NCBI RefSeq assembly: GCF_007655135.1
Contig: NW_022204057.1
Coordinates: 35,379 to 99,378 of the forward strand
Direction: 5' to 3'
DNA: 64,000 nucleotides
DNA from: Punica granatum
Lineage: Eukaryota > Streptophyta > Magnoliopsida > Myrtales > Lythraceae
In this document: piece after piece, positions 34,660 to 45,606 of the stretch
How positions within the stretch are numbered: the stretch's first letter is position 1
Layout: the number at the start of each line of letters is the position of its first letter
Translations under genes and position numbers: made by a program
The notes under the pieces: model-generated
Database searches by the model: none
What the model saw: the letters and a program-made list of their open reading frames with translations, nothing else
What the model was told of the DNA's origin: nothing

Positions 34660-34839
34660 CGTTTCGTTTTCTGGTGTTTGTTCGTACAGTGCCTCTGCAC
34701 GAGGAAGGGACGCAGCGGGAGGAGGCGTTTCCCAGCACGTCTAGTGGCGTAACTTTTCGTTTCCAAATAGGACCTCCATGAGAGACATTTGTAATGTAAT
34801 TATTAAAAATCAAATTAGGGAGATAATTGTAATTTAACA

Positions 34840-36334
34840 TATAAAACTATTTCTATTTTTTCCCCACACTCCCTTTCACTCTTTTATATCTAACCTTATT
34901 TTTTTGCAAACTCTCTCTGTTCTCTTCCCTTTTTATCTACATTCGTCTCACTAAAACAACGAAATTCTGCCTTTTTATTTTTCTTTCTTTTCGTTTTGAA
35001 TCTTTTATTTTTTCCCTCAATATATAATTTAGTTTCATTGTAAAATTGATAAATCTCTCGATTCATTCACAAAAAAAATTCTCTCAATTTGAAGTATCAA
35101 AAGTTATCTAGATTTTACCTATTAGAAAAACAAAATTGTCTGGAGTTGATTTTATTTTTCAGTATATATTTTATTGTTTTGTAAAAATTTTCCATGCGTT
35201 CAGATATGCTCTAGTATTTCCGAAAGAGAGGACATTTCCACTCCAGAGGTGCCATGTGTGTAGTATCGGGACATCACGTGACCGTATAATGATTGGAACT
35301 TTTCGTGGATCCATCGATATTGGAATGGCTTTATAGGGCTTGCAATTTTTGGCCCACATAGCATTACACAGGTCGACACTACAAAATCAAGCTCAAGCAA
35401 AGTCTTATTGCGTCAAGTCGTAGATAGGTATTGTTATGTCGAGCCGATAATCAGTCGTGGTTATGTTGGTTTAGGAGTAATGTTGCTGATGAAAAAGTAC
35501 TAAACAAAATTGCTGATAATAATTAATGTTTTCAGAATAAGTTAAATTGCATAAGGTACTCATATATAATATGGCTAGCAGTCGATTAATAAACGCTTGA
35601 AAAACAAAGACAAACTTTTTTTTTTTTTTTTGCTTTTTTCGGTGTTCTAGAAGCTAGCTCACATCCATGCATATGAGGCACCAATTTCATGTATATTACT
35701 TGAAAAACATTTTGTAGAGGGAAGAATTGTGGTTTTGTTTGATCCATTGAAAATCAAGTTGTTTATAAATAAGCAACTCTCTCTCTCTCTGTTTTTTTTT
35801 TTAACAAAGGAAAATTATAGGTCTAAATAACTAACTCTTTTATAATAAAAAAAAAGCTTTCATAATTAGAATCATATTAGCATGACTACATTGATGAATC
35901 TATGTAAAATATATAATTGTTGGGTCAATCGCTAGACTCCATCACGCATAATCAGTCAGCGAAATGAAAATTTCTCATGCATTTGTAATGTTGATATTAA
36001 TTAACTGTGCGTAATTATCTTGCACATTCAATAATTTTATTTCCATAAGTTCAACATTCACTTGTTGATTCTTTAGGAAATTTTAGTTATTTATTTTTTT
36101 CAAAACATGCTGCTCCTGAAACGATAATGTCAAATCAAAGTTAACGAATAATAAAACAAAGGACATAAAATAGAGAGTAGCGCATGGCACATGCTCTCAT
36201 CTGATAATCTAGAAATTCTAAGTTTAATACTCAGTGAAACTACTTGTACTCTTTTATTAACTATTACGATTTTTATTTCATTATACTAGGTTTATTGGCC
36301 TCCCTATGTAATAATAAAACAAAAGACTTTGAGT
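34840..36334. other. AT-rich intergenic DNA
   Basis: No supported gene or element end. T/A runs at 35617-35633 and 35791-35802. Confidence 0.4.
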
Positions 36335-36798
36335 AATGTTACTTTCTTTTTTCTAAAAAATTGGTACAAGTATTCTCAATTTTTCTTTTGACATGAAATA
36401 TTTTTCTTAATATGTTAAATTATTTAAGATATATATAGTAAAATCATAAATTTACTTATATATTAATACTGATAATTAATTTAATTTAAATTAAAATACT
36501 GATAAATTTTACTCGTGATCTATAAATTTCAATGAAAATGTAAAAATCTGAACAATTTTAATAATTTTTCAGTTATTTTACAAAATTTAATTTTTTTTGT
36601 GTTGTTAATTGGTCATTGAACGGTTAAAAAGGTAATTATCCAAACAATAATTGCAACGTAGAATTTTTATGAGAAAATAATATTTTATTGATGTTTCTTT
36701 GTTTTGTTTTTGTGCTTCAAGTACTTATTGTTTCATTAATCATGGAATATTAGTTGTTTTATGCAATTTTACTATTGTGTCAAATCTTATACATTAGA
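36335..36798 (+). repeat. Repeat R, copy 2 (uninterrupted)
   Basis: This is the same sequence as the split copy 23131-23299 + 29912-30180. It supplies the empty site that shows the Helitron H1 insertion point. Confidence 0.7.
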
Positions 36799-36830
36799 CA
36801 AGGTTTTTAGATCCGTGTGTTGCACGGACT
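36799..36830 (-). mobile_element. Possible Helitron 3' terminus
   Basis: On the minus strand a hairpin (CCGTGCAACACACGG) is followed by atctaaaaac and CTTG at 36802-36799, then host T. CTTG departs from CTRR. The matching 5' end was not found before 37260, so the extent is unknown. Confidence 0.35.
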
Positions 36831-37260
36831 CTATAAACAAAAAATTACGACACAAAACTCCATTTATTTAAATAATATAAGAAATTGAATTCAATAATAT
36901 TTGTTAATGTGGATTTTATAGTTACAAATGTATATAACATTCATAATTTGTTTTGAACTATATAAATTTAATATAGCTAGTATGAAAATATATAATTTAA
37001 GATTCTTCACTATTTTCACTTTTGCATAGTATTAATAAATTATATTTATTTTGTACATATGTGAGGATATTTTTGTTCTTAAGGATATACTATATGAATT
37101 ATTTAAAATTCTATGATCGTTTTATGAATTATATCATAAGAATAAAAAAAATAAAAGTGAACTATTGATTTCGCATCTATTTATTAATTATAATTACAGT
37201 AAATGTGTAGAATTATATAAAGTAAAAAATTGCATTATATTTCAGTAATATAAAAAATTC
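36831..37260. other. AT-rich DNA, no gene seen
   Basis: It may be the body of the Helitron that ends at 36799. No coding signal. Confidence 0.3.
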
Positions 37261-37350
37261 GTCTCTTCGAAGGCATCCGATAAAGTTGTAACGATACAGA
37301 GAAGATTAGCATGGCTCCTACTCAAGGATGACAAGCACAAATCGAGAGGG
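37261..37350 (+). pseudogene. U6 snRNA retrocopy joined to a LINE
   Basis: The sequence starts at the U6 5' end (GTCTCTTCGAAGGCATCCG) and follows U6 through acgatacagagaagattagc and gcacaaatcgaga. It lacks only the last few bases and the T-run. There are about ten substitutions, and no snRNA promoter (no USE, no spaced TATA box) lies upstream. It passes directly into LINE sequence at about 37350. It is a processed copy, not a gene. Confidence 0.88.
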
Positions 37351-37521
37351 GTTATGAATCTTTTCCTACTTTGGGCGTTGTTGCTACTCTGTCCACTATG
37401 TATAAGAATGGAGAATGGATATGGCCCAGGAGTTCTGATAGTCAAGCTGCTTTGCTTCCTGACCTATTTGACAACTTCCATATCATATGTAGGAGTAGAT
37501 GGGGTTTGCTGGAATAGGAAA
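37351..37521 (+). pseudogene. LINE 3' part, left of the CACTA insertion (zf-RVT region)
   Basis: One frame reads MYKNGEWIWPRSSDSQAALL and then PDLFDNFH. After a frameshift another ends GVCWNRK at the CACTA junction. This is the stretch before the reverse-transcriptase zinc-binding domain (zf-RVT) of plant LINEs. It continues at 42097. Confidence 0.75.
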
Positions 37522-38335
37522 CACTACAAAAAAAAGGGGGTTTCAATAATGGAAATTTCTATCACTGAAGCCCGAAATTCCATCAATGAAGGTATCAGTG
37601 ATGGAAATTTTCGTCACAATCCCGACGCTGAAAATCAAGTCGCTAATGCTCCAAGTCATGATTTGTGATGGGCCGCTAGGTCACAAATTTTTGTGACGGA
37701 TATACTCCATCACAAAATCCGTCATCAATTTCTAAGAAGGGAACCCAATATTTCATCACAAATGGTGACAAATTGTGTCTGATTAGTGACGAATTAGTGA
37801 TGGATTGATGATAACATGGTGACGGATCAGTGATGGAATCATAATAGACTTTTGTGATGGATCAGTGACGGAATTGTGATAGACTTTTGTGACGGATTAG
37901 TAATGGAATATTTTGTGAGAGTTTTATGATAGATTAGTGACAAAAAAGATGAGGACACGATATTACAGTGTCAAATTAGTGACGGAAATGTGCGACGATT
38001 TTGTGATGGATTTGTGATCATACTTTATGAATGATTTGTTACATATTATTTAGATTGTGTCTCGTAAGATTCCATCACTGATTCCATTATTGATACGACT
38101 TGTTATGGCCGATTTCACATTATTTGGCTTGTTTTCGATCTGTTTTGAACCTACATTCACACCACATAAAATACATAACCTTTTTTTCACAAATAAAATA
38201 TAGAATCTTTTTTTCTCCACTCAAAAGAAAATAATAATTCAAATACAAATAGTCTAAGATGATCAATCCATATCCATATCCAATACTAGCCAAAATAACA
38301 CATTGAAATTGCACATCAACTACTCATCATCACCT

Positions 38336-38460
38336 TGTGTAGGAGTTGAAGTTCCTCCTTGTGGCACGACCCTTGCTCAAACAACGTATCGTCACCTTGT
38401 GTAGGAGCAAAAGTTCCTCCTTGTGGCACAACTCCACACTTAAACAACTCCCTTAGCTAG
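38336..38460. repeat. Short tandem duplication in the CACTA element
   Basis: Two copies of about 63 bp share ccttgtgtaggag, aagttcctccttgtggcac and aaacaac. Confidence 0.7.
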
Positions 38461-38681
38461 TGGGGAAATCTCTCTTGTGAAGTTGAATGAAATCTGGTCT
38501 AACCCACTCAATGGAGGCTACATGCTTGTATGGAGAGAGATACTAGGCTTTACTAACCTAAATGGGTCATCGGACATGGCTAAAATAAATCTTATGAAAG
38601 TAAAGTAGCCTAAATTCAACCTGTTGAACTTGGATCATCTTTTAGTCGGACTTGTAGCATGCTAATGATCCTGGCTTCTTG

Positions 38682-38900
38682 TTACAAATGTGTCTCGCTC
38701 AAGGGCTCGACTCCTCCAACGACGTGCAACACCAGCCCTTGCATAGCTTGTTGGATCTGTTTAGCTCGTGCACTTGTGATTGGTCCAGTTGGCATTTGTA
38801 ACTCACTAAGCTTGCCTTCATGGCCGACTCCATCATCTTGGGATCCTTCCTCATGCCCGTGCATAGGGTTCTCATGCTGGGCCCTATCACTAAGTGCCAT
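38682..38900 (-). pseudogene. Gypsy polyprotein C-terminal scrap inside the CACTA element
   Basis: The minus-strand peptide contains GPITSARAKQIQQAMQGLV, matching the tail motif of the gypsy pol at 24484 ([19 protein letters not shown]). It has no start or further pol domains, so it is captured retroelement DNA. Confidence 0.55.
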
Positions 38901-40883
38901 TATTATTTAATCACCAATGTTTCTGTCCCTGCAACAAATCCTTTTACAGTGTAAAGTCAGTCTGAAAGTTCGACTAATTTTTATACATAGTGAAAACCCA
39001 AAACATTGGAAAATCAGTACAAATTATGCATCTTTCTTTAATGCATCAGTAAGCCAAAGTAAATGCAGTGATATCATATGCAGTTGTGAATTTAATCAAC
39101 CTCTCATCCAGAACAATTTAATCAACCTAAACCAATAGGTTCTGCAAACGTTGAGCTAGCCGGTGTAAAGATACTGCCAGTGTAATCATTAAATCGAAAA
39201 ATTTTCATGATAGTCATTGTTCCAAGACTAGACAAGAACTAGAAGGATCAGTCCTTGCTTCATTAGATTAATTATTTCTCATTTCTAATATCTCATGACG
39301 CCTTAAATGATTGATGCTAAACTTGAAAACACCAATGTCTCCCTATTTCTATTTAAATTATTGCTGTGAAATGGGAAGCAACATCTTTAGAAACCATTAT
39401 TTGTCTTTCCCCAGTTAGTAGAAAGGATAGAAAACTGAACTTAGATCAAAACTTCAGCTCTTTTTAGCTCTAGAGTTCATCTTTTTAATTATCTTTTGCT
39501 CGCTGGTTTAATAAGAAATAACTTCAGATATTAAAATGCAAACTGAATTCTTACTTGCAACAGAAATAACAAAACAGGGGCAAGAGAGAGACTTATTGTC
39601 CCTCCATGTAACTCATTCATCACATACCTAGCAAATATGATTCACATAAGCACCGGATTCAGTTCCAAGTATCAGAACTATGAATCTCCACTATGTGTTG
39701 GGCAGGGTGCGCTCGGCCAAATAACAACACAGCGATTAGTTTTCCAGTGTAATCGAGATAGAAACCAATTAAATTAACTAACAAGCAATAAAAAAATAAC
39801 ACCGATAATTTTATGTAGAAAATCCCGATGTGGGGAAAGACCACGGGACCGATTCCGAATCAATGATCCACTATCAATGAAGATTACACAGTGTTTTTCA
39901 TCAAGGGTAAACACTTGGATCACCAAACTCAAGAGACACGCTTTCTTGGATTACCCAAACACTAAAACTCGTCACCCACAATGGGTGGATTACAAAGTTA
40001 GCTAAAGCAGCACCTATAGAGATCGAATATTAATTTTGACTGTTCGGAACTTAGTTTCACATGTTGTGAAGCCGCTGCCAAAATTTCATCCCGATTGGAG
40101 TTCATTTAATGTCCTGATCGAGGTTTGATCTCTTGCTGGTCGGACTGAAAACTGTTATGTTTTTTCTCAGTTCTGTATTGCTTTCTGTTTTGATCTACTA
40201 TCCGTCACGCCTCTACACTTTTGTCGGCTCTTTTGCTAAAAATTAACCCTCACAAAGGTGGGTCTTTGGGCTTATTAAAACCCGATAAAAGCCCAACACG
40301 ATTTGAGCAAAACTTCCTCCAAATAGGAGGGCTACCCAACACTATGATAGTCAAAGGAAGTACAAGTATCTAACTCTCATGGTCCTCAATCTAGCAAGAG
40401 AAGGTTCTAATCGGGGCAGTTCAACTCGACCAGGAGGGCAGAGAGCAGCAAATAGCAGTGGGCCATGCTCGGCAACAATCAGCTAATCAATCGACAATTC
40501 AAATAAGCTAATTAAACAGTAATTAAATCAATTAATCAACAATGAACCTAATGAATTAACTAAACATAGCATCATCAACTTACTATCGTGGACAGGAAGC
40601 TGCAGCAGACTAGAGCAGCCTCGACAATAACAACTAGGTCTTGTAACTTGCTGGAAGCCAGAGAATAGCAAATGCCCAACCTTGACAGGGTAGGGAGCAA
40701 CAACTAGATCTCATAGTGGCCACAACCGACTAGGAAAGTAGGCACATCAGCCACTTCGATGGGCAAGGAGCTGTAGCAGCAGCTCGGCTGGCCAGCGAGG
40801 AGCAGCAGCAATGGCTCGCCTGCAATGTCAATTGACCTCTGTTAGCGTCAAGAAGCGAGAGGGAGAGGGAGGGAGCTAGAGAT
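38901..40883. other. CACTA interior, no gene seen
   Basis: This is unassigned, partly CAGCAG-rich (40590-40820) DNA. The minus-strand frame 39659-39844 shows no domain. Text around 40260-40340 resembles an LTR fragment but has no ends. Confidence 0.4.
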
Positions 40884-41291
40884 TGGAACCAATTGAAGGT
40901 ATAAGACTTGTGCACATTGATGGTATGTGCAATTGATGTGGGGCCCATAGACTAAATAGGTTCTCCCATCTAATAGACTAGTCTTTTGGGTCGGGTTCTC
41001 CCGCTTAGTCTATAACAATTGGTATCAAAATCAAACTTCGGAGTGTTGGCCCATGGAGTGGTGATCCAGGAGTGCCGATCGTGACCAATGTAGTCGTGAC
41101 AAATGTGGCCATGACTGACGAGGATGTTGCTCCTTATGGGGGACGATTATCATGGACTGAACCAATTGAAGGTACAGACTTGTCCCACATTGATTATATG
41201 GGCGATTGATGTGGGGCTTATGGATTAAATTGGCTCTCCCACCTAATATATTAGTCTTAATGGGTCGAGTTCTCCCATTTAGTCTATAACA
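40884..41291 (+). mobile_element. TRIM retrotransposon, complete (408 bp)
   Basis: LTRs of 134 bp each lie at 40884-41017 and 41158-41291 (TGGAACCAATTGAAGG / TGAACCAATTGAAGG to AGTCTATAACA). The 5-bp duplication GAGAT is at 40879-40883 and 41292-41296. A tRNA-Met-like PBS (ATTGGTATCAAAATC) follows the first LTR. Only 140 bp lie between the LTRs and no protein is coded. It is nested in the CACTA element. Confidence 0.88.
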
Positions 41292-42096
41292 GAGATTCAA
41301 CAAGAGGGAGCAAAAGACTAAAATTGATCGAGAGTGCGCAAGAGGAAGAGATAGATTGAGGGAGAGAGAGAGCCAGATTTATCCGAAATTAAGAGATATT
41401 TTGAAGCCCTAATTTGATCGGAGAGCCAACTCGCGAGAGGGGAGAGACTGATCTGATCGAAAGGATGGAAAGCCTAATTTCGTTTATAATTTTGGAAATC
41501 ATTGATAGATTTTAATTTGACAAAGCCAACTAATAGTTAATTCCAATTGATGTGGTAAGGCCAAATCTTTTTTTACTCGAGCTCATAGGTTTGAGCCCCT
41601 ACATGGTCAAAGAAAATTAATTTTTTTTCACTGAGTTGTCACAAATTATTGCTCACTCAGTGATGGATCTGTGACCACCACAATCAGTGACGGATTTGTG
41701 ATGAAAATATAGTGTCGGAAATCAAATCCGTCACTACATGGAAAAAGAAAATTAATTTGTTTCACTGACTAGTCAAAAATTACTATCCACTTAGTGATGG
41801 ATACGTGATCGCTACAATCAGTGATGGATTTGTGATGGAAACATAGCGTCGGAAATCAAATCCATCACAAATCAGTCACTAGCCGCTTATAATAAAATTC
41901 ACGCCAAACTAGTCTTCAATTATGTGATGGATCTGTGATGGAAAAGGTCAGCATCGGAATGCCCATCACAAATCTGTAACTCTTTTGGAAAAATGAAAGT
42001 CCATGCTCTTCCGTCAAGGTTCCATCACCGATCCGTCACAGTTTGTGATGGAATCTTTCTGTCACAAAATTTCCTTTACTCGAAATTCTTGCAGTG

Positions 42097-42660
42097 AAAA
42101 CTGATTTTTCTATTACCAAAGCTTGGGAGAATTTTCGGGTAAAGAAGCCAAATGTTGTTTGGGATAAGTTAGTGTAGTTTACAAGCATATTCCGAGAGTA
42201 GCCTTTGTTGTTTGGTTGGCTATCAGAGACAGATTAGCAGCTAAGGCTAGGTTGGTCATTGGGGCTCCATTAGTTCAGACCCTGTGAGTTCTATTATGCA
42301 GGTGCTGAGACGAGAGACCACTTGTTCTTCTCCTGTCCAGTCACAAAGCAGATATGGTAGCAAGTTCAGTGTAAATTGTTGTTAAACAAAGTGATAGGTG
42401 ACTGATTTGAGGAGATGGATTATGTTGTCAAGAGATGGAGAGGAAGAAGCCTTGAAGCTATTATCTGCAAGCTGCGTTAGAATTGATTCATTTATCAAGT
42501 GTGGTTGGAGAGGAATCTATATATCCATATATAATAGTATATAATAGCAAAACAAAAATGCAGGTTTAATGAGGCTGTGCTACATGTCATCTCAAGAATA
42601 ACAAGGTGATGCCAAGGCCCAGCTCCCTATTTACTCAAAAAGAAAAAACAGAGAGAAAAA
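42097..42660 (+). pseudogene. LINE 3' end with zf-RVT domain, right of the CACTA insertion
   Basis: Joining across the AAA duplication, the frame continues TDFSITKAWENFRVKKPNVV, then a TAG replaces a Trp codon after WDKLV. Next come AFVVWLAIRDRLAAKARLVI and ETRDHLFFSCPVTKQIW, which are the hallmarks of zf-RVT. An A-rich end lies near 42640-42660. There are several stops and frameshifts. It is the 3' end of a dead LINE. Confidence 0.8.
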
Positions 42661-43318
42661 TAAACCTGTGAGAAACTAAAGAGAGACTCTCTCCTCATCT
42701 CCCCCTCTCTCTCTGTGTCGTTGCCCAAACAGAGACCGTCTGTCTGCTCATCTCCGCTCTCTCGGGATGCTTCTTCTTTCGATCATCAAACTCTCTCTTT
42801 TCGTCTGCCAGATTGGAGCGTCACCAATGCCCAGTCCGTGCAAACGATAATTTCCCTCTGCTTTCATTCGTTTTGGAGATGCAGAAAGCGTTTCTCTGTT
42901 CAAATCTCTGTTGTGGATTGTGTTTTCTCCTCATGTCGTCCCCTCGCATTGAGCTAATTTTCTATTTTGGGTTACATGGGAATTTCTCCATCTTCCTGTG
43001 TACATAAATTATTTCTTCCTCTTCTGGCAATGTCTGTCAGATGAGTATCTAGGAGAACAAGTTCAGGGTTTTAAGGAGAGGCGGAGGGAGGAGAGGGATG
43101 GATGGATGAGACCGGAAACGGGAGAAGAGGATGAGACTTGATAGAGAAGAGAGACAGAGTGTCAGACAGAGTGTGAGGGACATTGTTTCCGTTTAATATG
43201 GGAAATTTCTTCCTGTTCCTGTGTTATAGAGAGGTAATGAAAATGGAGATTGCGGAAGGGGAAGCACTGGCCCACTTGCGCAAGCAGTGTGAACGCGAGC
43301 AGGCTGCATTTCTATCAA
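42661..43318. other. CT-rich, UTR-like DNA
   Basis: CT-rich then GA-rich text recalls a promoter/5' UTR, but no supported gene follows except the orphan exon at 43358. Confidence 0.3.
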
Positions 43319-43324
43319 TATATA
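43319..43324 (+). promoter_or_regulatory. Possible TATA box for the orphan exon
   Basis: TATATA lies 34 bases before the ATG at 43358. Confidence 0.35.
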
Positions 43325-43357
43325 CATTTCTTGATACATATCATTAGACTTTCACCC

Positions 43358-43404
43358 ATGGCGCAGCTTCTTCTTCCTCTGTTTCTTCTTCTTGCTGTAT
43401 TGAG
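43358..43404 (+). pseudogene. Orphan first exon coding a signal peptide
   Basis: ATG in the context acccATGGcg opens MAQLLLPLFLLLAVL, a clean hydrophobic secretion signal. A donor-like GAG|GTAAAA follows at once. From about 43415 the DNA is instead a piece of F-box 3' flank, so the rest of the gene is missing. I infer a small secreted protein gene cut off after exon 1. It may be a chance frame. Confidence 0.35.
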
Positions 43405-43414
43405 GTAAAAATAT

Positions 43415-43525
43415 GAGAAATGCAAAGTATATAACTAAACAAAGAGACACCGAACAAAAGAACGATAGAAGTTGAATTGCCCCTTCGTTTTACGAGTCAA
43501 TATATTACGATGGCCTAATTTAATC
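43415..43525 (-). repeat. F-box 3' flank fragment (copy D)
   Basis: The stretch gcaaagtatataactaaac, aacgatagaagttgaattgc and gatggcctaa matches the 3' flanks of copies A, B and C (9095, 32200, 48590). No coding part remains. Confidence 0.75.
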
Positions 43526-44391
43526 TTTATTTTATTGGAAGTGCATTTATTAATCGAAATTGTAGTAGTTTGGGGTATTATAAATTTCTTAAATAAATAT
43601 AAAATTTTAATCAAATCAAAACATAACTTGAACCAATGTGAGCTGACTTGATGTGGTTTAGCACCTCTATCCTTTAAGTAAGGCCTTGAATTTGAGTTTT
43701 CGGAATGGAAAAAATTCACGATTGAGAGAGTTTTACTTCTCAGTGGGCCAACCTAGTTCAAAACAACAATTATTCTTAGCCAATTGAGCTTCCGAATATC
43801 TAGTGTTGCACTTAAAAAAAAAAGGAACCATAAATTATACGACTTTCGAGAACTTAAAAAAAATTGAAAATAAATTTCGTTCAACACGTAAGTTTACAAC
43901 TTACTTTAGGTAATACCTTTGAAAGTTGGTCTCTGGTCATTGAAATTGGTCATTAGTTCTCCATTTTTCGTTTAGTGTGCACCACCTGATATTCGGACGC
44001 CGGATCCCTAGTTTTAAATGGGATAGCTCAACAGTCTGTGACCATGATAAAGTTATTCTTAACTTCAAACTTTGAAAAAAGGGCAAACAGAAAGTTGAAA
44101 TCTTCGATGGGATTGACCTTTCCTCTTGTCTTGATTCCTCATCTCATCAAGCAAATGACAACAAAGAACCTTGGAGGTGAAAGGAGATCATAGATTTCTC
44201 CGTTTAACAATAATATCAAATTGATCGTAACAGTATGAAATGCATCATATTTTGTAGAAACGGAGATAAGGGTTGATGATTACATATCGTACATACTTTA
44301 CAAGTCCACACAATATCAATATCGTAGATACACACCTCATCACATAGATGAATGAACCACACTGGAAACTGTATACATACTAGACAAAGGT
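43526..44391. other. Intergenic; 3' side of kiwellin 1
   Basis: No gene supported. The 3' UTR of kiwellin 1 must start at 44391 going left. Confidence 0.4.
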
Positions 44392-44964
44392 TCAAGCGTC
44401 CAACCAGGTAATGTCCATCCACCCCCAGTCATCGCTATCCTGGGGAACTCCCAGGGCTGCCCACACAGCGCGAGATGCATCGACGATATTGTTAGCGCAT
44501 GGAGGCTGATAGTCGTGGTCGTCATCACATCCCATGGTGGAATCACATTCATCCACCACCATAGCCGACACGCTCCTCCCATTCCCATTTATGGTAATGT
44601 TACGATGGCACCTGCTTCTGTGGTTGAACCACCCCGTTGACAGAGCCACAATCGGAACGTCATCAGAGTGGTACTGGTTATCGCATTCTGACGGGCCTCC
44701 CCCGTCCTTGCCCTTCTCAAAGCTGTTGATGGTTAGAGTGGCCTTGGTGTTGCCCGAGACTGTTGGCGAGCACTTGTAGACTGGGTACATTTTCCCTTCC
44801 TTGCAGCAATCCGAGTCGTTCCCCGTGTTGCATTGCCCTGGAGGAGGCTTCTTGCCCCTGATTTGGCCACTAGGACGGCAGCTCTGAGCTTCAGAGCCAG
44901 GCCACTGGGCAGCCACAAGGATGAGAAGCATGACATACAGAAGTTTTGAGCTTAGACTCTTCAT
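44392..44964 (-). CDS. Kiwellin / ripening-related protein (grip22-like), intact
   Basis: The product is 190 residues. A signal peptide (MKSLSSKLLYVMLLILVAAQ) is followed by the mature Cys-rich domain: SCRPSGQIRGKKPPPGQCN, DSDCCKEGKMYPVYKCSP, ECDNQYHSDDVPIVALSTGW, then MVVDECDSTMGCDDDHDYQP and WMDITWLDA at the end. All blocks of the family are present, and at least ten cysteines would form its disulfide-bonded double-psi beta-barrel. Kiwellins are secreted and act in fruit and in defence; some bind fungal effectors. The Met at 44964 is chosen over the one at 45015 because the TATA box at 45038-45045 would put transcription start near the latter. Copy 2 (45563) is a near-identical duplicate. 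Confidence 0.93.
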   Translation of the reverse strand: MKSLSSKLLYVMLLILVAAQWPGSEAQSCRPSGQIRGKKPPPGQCNTGNDSDCCKEGKMYPVYKCSPTVSGNTKATLTINSFEKGKDGGGPSECDNQYHSDDVPIVALSTGWFNHRSRCHRNITINGNGRSVSAMVVDECDSTMGCDDDHDYQPPCANNIVDASRAVWAALGVPQDSDDWGWMDITWLDA

Positions 44965-45037
44965 TTTCTTTTTCACTCTGATTTGTTGAGCCAACTTTCC
45001 AAGTCTGTGGTGCATCGAGATGCCGGGTTGTGTGGTG

Positions 45038-45045
45038 TATTTATA
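45038..45045 (-). promoter_or_regulatory. TATA box of kiwellin 1
   Basis: TATAAATA on the minus strand lies about 75 bases before the chosen ATG. It is conserved before copy 2 at 46195-46202. Confidence 0.75.
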
Positions 45046-45168
45046 AGGATGGTTTGATAATGCTGTGCCAGATTAGGACTCCCATTCCAAACAGAGAATT
45101 GACTATTACCATGTTGTCAGTGACCCAAGGTAGCATTATTTGGCAGAACAGTGTTCAACAATAGCGAA

Positions 45169-45606
45169 CTGAAAACGACGTTTCCATGAATTTGTATTGT
45201 AGTAATAAGTCCATCCAAATTGTATCAAACTTGCGATATTGTTCTGTTCTTTTCATTTTCAGTTGAATAAGCTACGACTTTTCTGCAAGCAGCCATCAAT
45301 CTTTGTTATCTGAGAACCGAGTCCACCATGCAGCTATTGATGACAAAGAAACAAGGTTTTCAGGCCACAAGATCCTCCCAAGTTCATTGCAACATGACAG
45401 AGAAAGCAACAAATTAAAATCCAAAAGCGTACGACAAACGTGAGAGATCCACCAATGATGTGCTTAGTGAAGCTGCAAATTTCCGTTAAGGCAATCAAAT
45501 CAATACAATACAAGACAACAGTCTTCACATTAAAGGACTTAAAGTCCAAAAAGAGGTCATTCTCATATCGTCAGACAGTGGCATGCAAAGGGCATTGCCT
45601 TTTCAA
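45169..45606 (-). repeat. Inverted-repeat arm, left (438 bp)
   Basis: This is the reverse complement of 46323-46760. The peptide shadow DFKSFNVKTVVLYCIDLIAL appears on the minus strand here and on the plus strand there. It starts directly after the kiwellin 1 promoter and ends inside kiwellin 2. Confidence 0.9.

Larger units (their letters stand above)
37522..42096. mobile_element. CACTA (En/Spm-type) transposon, non-autonomous, 4575 bp
   Basis: The left end CACTACAAAAAAAAGGGG and right end TTCTTGCAGTG are CACTA termini. The 3-bp target duplication AAA flanks them (37519-37521, 42097-42099). Dense subterminal motifs (GTGACGGAT, GTGATGG and complements) fill about 37560-38060 and 41640-42060, the usual transposase-binding arrays. 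The interior has no transposase. It holds a gypsy-like scrap (minus 38682-38900, GPITSARAKQIQQAMQGLVL), a doubled line at 38330-38455 and a TRIM at 40884. Confidence 0.88.

Noticed and set aside
34497..34840. Two overlapping minus-strand frames of 89 and 107 codons
   Set aside because: No motif is visible, and a spliced frame starting at 34659 explains the coding-like composition better.
37261..37350. Functional U6 gene
   Set aside because: There is no USE or correctly spaced TATA box upstream, no terminal T-run, and several changes in conserved positions.
44534..44779. Plus-strand frames across the kiwellin genes (also 45681-45926, 47332-47583)
   Set aside because: They are antisense shadows of kiwellin coding sequence that recur in each copy.
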